DNA from: Cryomorphaceae bacterium
GTDB lineage: Bacteria > Bacteroidota > Bacteroidia > Flavobacteriales_D > Crocinitomicaceae
Direction of reading: 5' to 3'
NCBI GenBank assembly: GCA_027485365.1
Contig: JAIXRD010000233.1
Location: 1-6,216 of the forward strand
DNA: 6,216 nt
Positions 1 to 6,084 of the stretch are shown here, one piece after another; within the stretch, counting starts at the first letter, position 1; each line of letters begins with the position of its first letter. A model generated the notes under the pieces. That model ran no database searches. It was not told the DNA's origin and saw nothing but the letters and a program-made list of their open reading frames with translations. The translations under genes were made by a program, and so were the position numbers.

Positions 1-30
1 AACCCTGACGATAAATGTCAGGGTTTTTTT
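1..30 (+). terminator. Intrinsic (rho-independent) terminator of an upstream gene off the left edge
   Basis: A perfect 9-bp stem is formed by AACCCTGAC (1-9) and GTCAGGGTT (17-25) around a 7-base loop (GATAAAT). An unbroken run of T from 24 to 30 follows directly, the classic layout of an intrinsic terminator for rightward transcription. The gene it ends lies outside the window. Bases left of position 1 are not visible, so it cannot be judged whether it also works for leftward transcription. Confidence 0.9.
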
Positions 31-120
31 ATGTTCAATTTTTAATGGGCGAGCACTTAGCGAAGCGATTTCACGACCATAGGGAGTAGCTTATGCCGAA
101 GGAAAATATCCTAAGGATTT

Positions 121-150
121 TTTTTGTAGTCTTATGAATTACTACCTTCG
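121..150 (+). promoter_or_regulatory. Putative Bacteroidota-type promoter of the GIY-YIG gene
   Basis: TACCTTCG at 143-150 matches the Bacteroidota -7 consensus TAnnTTTG at all but one fixed position. TTTG at 123-126 is a possible -33 element, with 16 bases between them, slightly shorter than usual. Transcription would begin close to the ATG at 155, giving a leaderless or nearly leaderless message. This is the main reason to prefer 155 over the in-frame ATG at 134, which would lie inside the promoter. Confidence 0.5.
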
Positions 151-154
151 TTTT

Positions 155-1222
155 ATGGCAATCAAACTTACCCCAGGCAATTTGTATTTCATTCGTGACA
201 TTGACTACTTAACCGGTGACATTGGAAAATATGTCAAAATAGGCATCGTTACCAACGAACGTACTACGGAAGAACGTATAAAAAATCATCAAACCGGAAA
301 TCCACGTGGAATTTATCCGGTAGCTGAGGTAACTGACGTCCCTTTTGTAGAACGCCTTGAGACCCATCTGCACTATGATCACAACGAACATTGGGTGACC
401 GGAGAGTGGTTCTTATTGAACGACAAAGAGGTTAAATCCATTGTTGCACAAGCTGAACATCTTAAAGCGCAACAACTTTTTCATAAGCCAATCATAGAGC
501 GTGTATTATTAACGCTCGACAAAGCACTTTCCAATGGGAAGATTAAAAAAGCAAACAAACAAAGCCTGGCCTTAGAACAACAACTCATTCAATTAAAGGG
601 AGAGATCAATGTACTCAAAGTAAAGATTGAATTATCAAAATTCGTTTTTTACACCTTATTGGGCGCTAACGGATCCATCGAAGGAGTATTACGCATCAAA
701 TATGCTCCTGGAAAATTCGATTTCGATAAAAAGGCCTTTGAAGTAGCTCATCCGGCTTTATACAAGAAATACACCCTTCCAAGACCTAATGCGTTTAAAC
801 ATAATTTCAACTATACCCATTCCTCCAGTTACAGCCTAAGCACCATCGACCCTGCACTTCATACCTCGGTGAAGGCACTTGGTGCGACAAGCTATTCGGC
901 GGCGCAGCTTTCCGGCACGGTGAAACGTACCAAAAAAATGGAACAACTTCACCTTGATCATCTTAAACTGCTAAAAGAACTTAAGCTAAAAGAATACGAG
1001 CAAGAGCAATTGGAATATGAATTAAAAGCCTTGGTTGGCTTATATGACGGCATCGAAGGCATTTGCACTTGGAAACGATTTTATTCACCTCAATCTCCAG
1101 AATTCAATGAAGCTGAATTCAAAAAGGCTCATCCAAAACTGCATGCATCTTTTCTAACTACTCCTCCGAAGGAAGTATTTACAATGGATATAGAAAAATG
1201 TAGGCCGTACAAACCCAAATAG
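155..1222 (+). CDS. GIY-YIG nuclease family protein (T5orf172/MUG113-like) with coiled coils and duplicated C-terminal module
   Basis: The protein has 355 residues from the chosen ATG; an in-frame ATG at 134 would add seven. Residues 9-90 look like a T5orf172/MUG113-type GIY-YIG domain. NLYFI (9-13) stands for the GIY strand and YVKIGIV (26-32) for the YIG strand. Arg residues follow in the ERTTEERIKNH stretch, then the ERLETHLH helix with the likely metal-binding Glu, and an HWVTGEWF ending. The family includes DNA-cleaving enzymes, but many T5orf172 members are uncharacterised, so nuclease activity is inferred. Residues about 120-165 and 260-293 are charged, Leu-rich and probably coiled coil. 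Two similar segments, at about 168-209 and 293-337, share an IEG...F...AHP.L pattern. No signal peptide or membrane segment is seen. The gene converges on the AAA+ ATPase gene with 11 bases between stop codons. It appears monocistronic, with its own upstream promoter. Confidence 0.8.
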   Translation: MAIKLTPGNLYFIRDIDYLTGDIGKYVKIGIVTNERTTEERIKNHQTGNPRGIYPVAEVTDVPFVERLETHLHYDHNEHWVTGEWFLLNDKEVKSIVAQAEHLKAQQLFHKPIIERVLLTLDKALSNGKIKKANKQSLALEQQLIQLKGEINVLKVKIELSKFVFYTLLGANGSIEGVLRIKYAPGKFDFDKKAFEVAHPALYKKYTLPRPNAFKHNFNYTHSSSYSLSTIDPALHTSVKALGATSYSAAQLSGTVKRTKKMEQLHLDHLKLLKELKLKEYEQEQLEYELKALVGLYDGIEGICTWKRFYSPQSPEFNEAEFKKAHPKLHASFLTTPPKEVFTMDIEKCRPYKPK

Positions 1223-1233
1223 GTTTAGCTCAA

Positions 1234-2856
1234 TTATGCGGCTACGAACCCTATGGACTGTCGATTTTTTTGATTGAGCGCCTGTAAAAAGTCATCCAAT
1301 GCGTGATACAAGGTTCCGCATTTCATTCGAATGATGGCATTCAGCTCCCACTGTTTTCTAAATACCCCCAATTCTGCCGCCGTAAACGTAAAGTTTTCTG
1401 CTAAATGTTTTGCCTGAACTTCAGATAGCGCGGGAAACAAATGGCGCAATAACTCAAAGCGCACCTCGGCAATAGGGTCAAGAATTTCGATTTTAAGTAA
1501 AATTCTTCGACTAAATGCCGCATCAAATGAATTCGGTCGATTCGTTGTAATGAGCATAATACCTTCAAAAATCTCTAATTCTTGCAGTAGAATAGTTTGG
1601 ATACTATTCTCTGTTTGGCTCATGTTTCCTCGGGATTCTGTACGTTGAGAAAATATGGCATCCCCTTCATTAAAAAACAAAATGGGAGCTTTCGTGGAAT
1701 GTTTACAAATGTTGCGGTAATCATCAAACACTTGCTTAATCGCTTTTTCACTCTCCCCATAGTACATGTTTCGCTGCTGCGTTACATCGAAGACCAGCAA
1801 GTCCCGACCGGTTTGTAAGGCCAATTGACGAGCCAACTCCGTTTTCCCAGTACCTGGACCACCAGAGAGTAACGAAATAACACCTCCTGGATCTCCATGA
1901 TTATGGGCTATTTTTACATATTTCCGGAGGTTCGTAGCGATTAAAATCTGCTCAAGCTGTTTCACCTTGGTTCGTGTTTCTGGATTGTAGAACAATTGTT
2001 TTTGATAAATCCCTTGATGAGCCACAACCTGTAACGCCGGGGATTGGGGCACAATTCGATGATTCTCGGCTTGCTTTGGATGTATTAATGTAGCCCATTG
2101 GACGTGCGCGCCAAGGCGAGAGACGCCATGTTCTCCACGAATGGGTTCAATCAGTTGTGCCTTATACAAGGCAAAGTCTGGCTCTTGAAGTTCTTTTTTT
2201 AATCTGGAAACTTCCAAGGCGTTTGTGCAGAACAGTTGGATAATCGTTCCAGTGTCCACTCGGTGCTGATCTACTTGGTGTAAAATCCCAATAAACAATG
2301 CCATTGCTTTGTGTTTTCGCGACATCTTGGAACGAAGAAAATATTGAATAAATGGCAGGTCGTTTAACTCCCGAATTTCTGCAGTAAATGTCAGCCAATC
2401 TTGTAATAAGATGCTTCGATTTCTAAAAGAAACTGCGCGTGCATAAATCATCATCAACACATGATCATGATCATTTGATGGGTATTTAGGAAGGGCCTTT
2501 TTATTGGAAGTTTTGAGGGCCGTTTCAGCCGAATGGCTCAAGTAGATATGGTCATAATAAGTAGAAAATGGCCCTTCACTGCCATACATGAAATAGCCAT
2601 GTACGACCAAGGATTCAACCGTATTTGCCACGTGATCTTGTGTGAAATGTGGCTCAAGGTATTCGATAAGTTCCTCAATACACACGTGATTTTTTCTGCC
2701 ACGCATAAAACAAAAGGCCGACAGAACGGCGGTACATTGCTCGTTGAGGCGTAAAAACGATTGAAAGGCTTGCAGCGAAGCCGCCAGTTCTTCGGGGTTG
2801 AACTTGCCAGCGGGACGTTTGGAGTTGCTGGCGAACTCGGATAACCAGTTGCGCAT
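1234..2856 (-). CDS. AAA+ family ATPase with uncharacterised N-terminal region
   Basis: The protein has 540 residues. The C-terminal half (about 325-530) is an AAA+ ATPase module of the FtsH/p97 type (PF00004-like). Walker A is GGPGTGKT (332-339). A pore-loop-like MYYGESEK sits at 364-371, Walker B is ILFFNEGDA (392-400), and sensor 1 is LITTNRP (435-441). An arginine-finger-like FSRR occurs at 448-451, and a lid follows with AAEL (493-496). Walker B has Asn396 where Asp is canonical, while the catalytic Glu397 is kept. The N-terminal 290 residues match nothing I recognise. Residues 40-95 have a helix-helix-strand pattern suggesting a winged helix that could bind DNA or a partner. No protease or nuclease domain and no membrane segment is seen, so it is probably a cytoplasmic remodeller. 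Its start is 6 bases from the divergent 417-residue gene, and its stop is 11 bases from the convergent GIY-YIG gene. Confidence 0.9.
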   Translation of the reverse strand: MRNWLSEFASNSKRPAGKFNPEELAASLQAFQSFLRLNEQCTAVLSAFCFMRGRKNHVCIEELIEYLEPHFTQDHVANTVESLVVHGYFMYGSEGPFSTYYDHIYLSHSAETALKTSNKKALPKYPSNDHDHVLMMIYARAVSFRNRSILLQDWLTFTAEIRELNDLPFIQYFLRSKMSRKHKAMALFIGILHQVDQHRVDTGTIIQLFCTNALEVSRLKKELQEPDFALYKAQLIEPIRGEHGVSRLGAHVQWATLIHPKQAENHRIVPQSPALQVVAHQGIYQKQLFYNPETRTKVKQLEQILIATNLRKYVKIAHNHGDPGGVISLLSGGPGTGKTELARQLALQTGRDLLVFDVTQQRNMYYGESEKAIKQVFDDYRNICKHSTKAPILFFNEGDAIFSQRTESRGNMSQTENSIQTILLQELEIFEGIMLITTNRPNSFDAAFSRRILLKIEILDPIAEVRFELLRHLFPALSEVQAKHLAENFTFTAAELGVFRKQWELNAIIRMKCGTLYHALDDFLQALNQKNRQSIGFVAA

Positions 2857-2862
2857 AGAAAA

Positions 2863-4116
2863 ATGGAATTAAAATATTGGATTATACCTTCTACGAACTG
2901 GAAGGAGAAATATCACATTTCCACATTATCAACGGATGAAAAATGCGTATTTTCGTTCAAACGTTACCATATGCAGAATTTTATATATCCTTTGACCTGG
3001 GAAGAATTCGAATCTTTGCACCGGGAGGCCTGGCACAATGGCTGGACGTACGGACCTGCATTTCCTGAATTATATGAAGATTACTTGGTGAATTGGGTCT
3101 ATTTTGTGGATTATGTGGATGTGCTAATCAACGTAAGAAACAACAGCCATAAGCGGCAATACGAACGAATAGATGCTGATATCGTGCATATTCCATTGGA
3201 AAATGGACAGGTGTTGTTGAGGCATGTTCCTGATGCTTATGAAGATGCATTTAAACTCCTATCAAATGTAGAAGCAAAAACAGGGGCATTAAAAATATTC
3301 ATTGGTGAGGCACCCCCATTTTGGGCTGGAAATTCAACGAAAGAAAAACGAACATACTTTTATCATCCCGAACACACTTCTCCTTCCACATGGCTTAATG
3401 CGCCGTACAAATATTTTCGTTATCTCCAAAATCCTTGTGAATCATCTAAGGTAAGTAAAATAACTTTTCATGATAATGAACTTAATTTCATTAATAATCA
3501 TGGCATAAAGAAAATTGAAAAACTAGAATTTCTTGCTTGTGAAGGAGTGGTTCTTTTGGATATTTTCCCTTTTCCGATTTGGCAAGCTACAAAAATAAGA
3601 GAAACTATAACCGCAGATTTCTCATCGCATTTAATCAATTACTTTAGTAAATTATATAAATCCTTAAAAGGATATATTAATTCAAAAATTGCAACAAAGT
3701 ATAAGAATGTTGAATACAAATATGCTTTAGCGACCCCAATTTTGACCGGCTTACAAATTTTATATGGGAGCAAATCCAAAGAAGTATTTAGAAATATCGT
3801 TTACGGAGACTCCCCATTGGAAATCGTAAATCTTACATCTTCATCAACTGCAAGAACGATGTACGTCATCAAAACTTATTACAAGAAAAAGTTCAATAAA
3901 AAAAACGCCTTCGAAAGTTTTTTCTCTAAAATTGCTTTTAATAAAGGAACGACGGTCAATTTACTCCCTTTTCAAGAAAGTTGTCCAAATATGAATACTC
4001 CAATTCTAATGGATGAATCTGGAAATGTGAATTTCACGAAATTCTTCAATTCCAATGACAAATATCTGACAATAAAAATCAATTCAAAAGAAACAGAATC
4101 AAAAGATAACGATTAA
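2863..4116 (+). CDS. Hypothetical protein, possible uracil-DNA-glycosylase-like fold in the middle
   Basis: This 417-residue protein is not recognised with certainty. Residues 1-100 are rich in Trp and Tyr. The segment KIFIGEAPPFWAG (144-156) is followed by TYFYHPEHT (164-172) and later by a hydrophobic strand, EGVVLLDIFPFP (227-238). The pattern of a strand ending in GEAPP, then a second hydrophobic strand, recalls motif 1 and the core of uracil-DNA-glycosylase-fold proteins. No HPS-type third motif is evident, so enzymatic function is only a guess. The last 200 residues are Lys/Asn-rich and much more AT-rich in DNA than the first part. No signal peptide or membrane helix is seen. The first ATG is used because it opens the frame; an in-frame ATG at 2971 (residue 37) is the alternative. 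It is divergent from the ATPase gene. The WYL gene follows after 66 bases but has its own promoter. Confidence 0.75.
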   Translation: MELKYWIIPSTNWKEKYHISTLSTDEKCVFSFKRYHMQNFIYPLTWEEFESLHREAWHNGWTYGPAFPELYEDYLVNWVYFVDYVDVLINVRNNSHKRQYERIDADIVHIPLENGQVLLRHVPDAYEDAFKLLSNVEAKTGALKIFIGEAPPFWAGNSTKEKRTYFYHPEHTSPSTWLNAPYKYFRYLQNPCESSKVSKITFHDNELNFINNHGIKKIEKLEFLACEGVVLLDIFPFPIWQATKIRETITADFSSHLINYFSKLYKSLKGYINSKIATKYKNVEYKYALATPILTGLQILYGSKSKEVFRNIVYGDSPLEIVNLTSSSTARTMYVIKTYYKKKFNKKNAFESFFSKIAFNKGTTVNLLPFQESCPNMNTPILMDESGNVNFTKFFNSNDKYLTIKINSKETESKDND

Positions 4117-4168
4117 TCGAAGCAAATAATTTCCCCTAAAATCATTTTTTTCTCCCGAAACCGAATTC

Positions 4169-4176
4169 TATCTTTG
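4169..4176 (+). promoter_or_regulatory. Bacteroidota -7 promoter element of the WYL regulator gene
   Basis: TATCTTTG is an exact match to the Bacteroidota -7 consensus TAnnTTTG. It ends six bases before the ATG at 4183, so transcription should begin at or just before the start codon and the message would be leaderless or nearly so. The -33 position falls in a T-rich stretch (4145-4151) without a clear TTG. The element shows that the WYL gene can be transcribed independently of the gene before it. Confidence 0.7.
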
Positions 4177-4182
4177 TAAGGA

Positions 4183-5415
4183 ATGGCCAAAACAAAGAAT
4201 ACCAGCGCCTTAATGGGGCAACGCCTGCGCATCCGCATTATTCATGAAATTATCCTACACGAGGCAGCTCCTACCCCTCAAAGCCTAAAAGCAAGGGATT
4301 ATTTACTGCAGGCCGTCAATAAAAAACTCGAACTGCGAGGCCTTCCGGTAGTCAGCGTCAAAACCCTCGAAGCCGATATCCATGCCATTAACCAAGGAAA
4401 TTTTCAAGAGGCTGATCTTTCCCTTCCCCCTCTTCCCGATGGCAAACGTTATGACCTACGCTATAATCACCTTGACAAACAATATACCTACCATCAAGGC
4501 CGCATACCTGACATTGCCTTTCTTGATTCCCAAGAAGAACATAGCCTGGCCTTTCTCAAAGGGATTTTAGCCCAATACAGTGATATTCCTGCCGTACAAC
4601 GCCTCATGCAAGAAAGTCCAGCGTTTTTTAATCAAGACCTTGAAGCCGTTGATACGCGGCAGGCTTTTTTAGTACATGCCCCACAACATCAAAGCCTTGG
4701 ACGCAAGAAAGCCATGATGGACCTTACAATCCGATTATTGGACCACATTAAGCAGCAAGAAGTCGTACAGTTCGCCTACGTGGAGAGTCAAAAATTAACA
4801 CACTTTACGGGAACGGTTCCAAATAAAGCCGTTTTTCGCCTATACCCCCTGTGCTTGCGCCTACACGATGGTTTCTACCATCTGGTCGCAGTAAGTCAAT
4901 TGCAGTCCAAAAGTAAAAAGCCCAACAAATACATCGTTCGTAATTTTCGCATCGACCAAATCGATGCCAGTACCCTCACCAAAGTCCGCGACCAAAAGTT
5001 GCCCCATACCTTTGAACGTTTTAATTCGGTAGAACAATGGGTAACCTACGACATTCAACGGAAACTCACGAAAGCCATTGGCGTGTGGAACATGCCTGAC
5101 AGCGCCGTCGAGGAAGAAGTGTTAATTCGTTTCTACGGTTGGGCGGCCAACCATTTAATGGTTTTTCAAGTGCACCCTAGCCAAGAATTATTGGGCATCA
5201 ACACCCAAGAAAATTACATTGATTTAAAATTCAGGTTTTACACCTACCCAAAATTCCGCGCCTTAGCCAAACCACACAGACAATTCCATCATGAAGGACT
5301 TGAAAATGGAGCTTGGTCTTCGAAACAATTCCCCTTTGTTGATTTGTTTGAGCGATTCCCAGAAGCAGGATATCTGCTGGGGAAATATGTGAATTTCATG
5401 CACATCTTGGCCTAA
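4183..5415 (+). CDS. WYL-domain transcriptional regulator
   Basis: The protein has 410 residues, a normal size for the HTH-WYL-WCX family. Residues 10-72 form a predicted winged helix-turn-helix, with VSVKTLEADIHAIN (57-70) as the likely recognition helix, matching the usual pattern of this family. The WYL domain spans about 190-262. It contains VVQFAY (194-199), then YPLCLRLHDGFYHLVAV (221-237), where FYHL replaces the canonical WYL core, and IVRNFRIDQI (251-260). A WCX-like C-terminal part, about 310-365, contains VLIRFYGWAANHL. WYL domains sense ligands, often nucleic acid or nucleotides, and the regulators bind promoter DNA, commonly as dimers on inverted repeats. Several control anti-phage systems. 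The start at 4183 fits the consensus -7 element just upstream. A perfect inverted repeat 20 bases after its stop codon is a possible binding site. Which genes it regulates is not shown by the sequence. Confidence 0.9.
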   Translation: MAKTKNTSALMGQRLRIRIIHEIILHEAAPTPQSLKARDYLLQAVNKKLELRGLPVVSVKTLEADIHAINQGNFQEADLSLPPLPDGKRYDLRYNHLDKQYTYHQGRIPDIAFLDSQEEHSLAFLKGILAQYSDIPAVQRLMQESPAFFNQDLEAVDTRQAFLVHAPQHQSLGRKKAMMDLTIRLLDHIKQQEVVQFAYVESQKLTHFTGTVPNKAVFRLYPLCLRLHDGFYHLVAVSQLQSKSKKPNKYIVRNFRIDQIDASTLTKVRDQKLPHTFERFNSVEQWVTYDIQRKLTKAIGVWNMPDSAVEEEVLIRFYGWAANHLMVFQVHPSQELLGINTQENYIDLKFRFYTYPKFRALAKPHRQFHHEGLENGAWSSKQFPFVDLFERFPEAGYLLGKYVNFMHILA

Positions 5416-5434
5416 TTTTAACGAATCCTTACTT

Positions 5435-5452
5435 GTCCTAATACTTTAGGAC
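5435..5452. promoter_or_regulatory. Perfect 7+7 inverted repeat, possible operator or RNA hairpin
   Basis: GTCCTAA (5435-5441) and TTAGGAC (5446-5452) are exact reverse complements separated by TACT. No T-run follows, so it is not a standard intrinsic terminator for the WYL gene. It sits 20 bases after the WYL stop and about 70 bases before the next start codon. It also lies just upstream of a weak promoter-like TAATATTTG (5463-5471). Its size suits a dimeric regulator such as the neighbouring WYL protein, which is inference. A weak mRNA 3'-end hairpin is the alternative. Confidence 0.5.
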
Positions 5453-5520
5453 GCCCTCATGGTAATATTTGTTGGAGGTTTCGGAAAGACCGATTCCCAT
5501 TCAACTAATATTTATTTATC

Positions 5521-6015
5521 ATGATGGAAACCATCACCTTACGTCCGAGCCAAAAAGATTGGCGCATTGACCTCGATTTGAGCATGATTCCGCTCGGAAT
5601 TTACCGTGTTCAACATTACAAACAAGGGCTTTTTGACCAGCTCAAGAAGCTAGAAAGTGTGCTTAGGGAATATAAAGGCATACATGCCCGGCTCATATAT
5701 AGCGAACCCGAGCTAGATCCCTATTGGTACAAAATGGAGGTCTGTGTAAACCATGCAAGACTAAAGTTTCAAGCGTTCGTGTGCTATGAAATCGACGAAC
5801 AACAACAATTTGTGGCAAAAATTCATTGCACCAACCGACCTTCTACTGAAGAATTCCCCATTGAAGGTGGCGTAGAATGGAAAACAATTGTTTTAAATGA
5901 GTCTGAAATAAAGGACCCTGCATATGTGGTCGCCAACATTAAAAATCATTTTATCTGCTTCGAGAGTTATCGCCAAATTGGACGCGATATCCTTTATGCG
6001 GTATTGGAGGAATAA
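5521..6015 (+). CDS. Hypothetical protein, 164 residues
   Basis: I do not recognise this protein. It is small, soluble-looking and mixed alpha/beta. The N-terminus reads MMETITLRPSQKDW. A charged helix rich in Lys, Leu and Glu covers about 36-52, and likely beta strands lie around 56-61 and 70-90. Then follow CTNRPSTEEFP (103-113), GVEWKTIVL (117-125) and a C-terminal helix (about 145-163). No signal peptide, membrane segment or catalytic motif stands out. Two ATG codons lie side by side (5521 and 5524) and either could be used. No Shine-Dalgarno sequence precedes them; the leader is A/T-rich (TTTATTTATC). It lies 105 bases after the WYL gene, with an inverted repeat in the gap, and 69 bases before the next gene in the same direction. 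It may therefore be the first gene of a small operon. It is real by length and uninterrupted frame. Confidence 0.75.
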   Translation: MMETITLRPSQKDWRIDLDLSMIPLGIYRVQHYKQGLFDQLKKLESVLREYKGIHARLIYSEPELDPYWYKMEVCVNHARLKFQAFVCYEIDEQQQFVAKIHCTNRPSTEEFPIEGGVEWKTIVLNESEIKDPAYVVANIKNHFICFESYRQIGRDILYAVLEE

Positions 6016-6084
6016 AAAAAATACCCGGGTGTCGAAACTTATTTAAAAATCACAATAGAATTAGAAACATAAAAAAAACGAAAA

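Noticed and set aside
103..126. ATCC-TAA-GGAT mini-hairpin followed by a T-run, considered as a second terminator or attenuator
   Set aside because: Only four base pairs with a three-base loop and A-U extensions across a bulge; too weak to call, and the T-run overlaps the putative -33 element.
209..391. 60-codon open frame on the - strand
   Set aside because: Antisense to the conserved GIY-YIG domain; no support for a separate gene.
1211..1226. AAACC/GGTTT hairpin at the convergent gene ends as a bidirectional terminator
   Set aside because: Only a 5-bp AT-rich stem without a T-run on either side.
1597..1818. 73-codon open frame on the + strand inside the ATPase gene
   Set aside because: Antisense shadow of the conserved AAA+ core; no promoter element and no recognisable protein.
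2461..2474. 14-bp perfect palindrome ATGATCATGATCAT
   Set aside because: It lies inside the AAA+ ATPase gene and follows directly from the codons for Asn-Asp-His-Asp-His; no sign of a regulatory role.
2162..2754. Open frames at 2162-2398 (-) and 2533-2754 (+)
   Set aside because: Overlap the ATPase coding sequence in other frames and have no recognisable product.
4382..5058. Open frames at 4382-4570 (+) and 4861-5058 (-)
   Set aside because: Shadows of the well-supported WYL regulator gene.
6023..6030. Palindrome ACCCGGGT next to an A-tract, considered as a terminator
   Set aside because: The palindrome has no loop, its flanks do not pair, and no T-run follows on the + strand; 8-bp palindromes are expected by chance.
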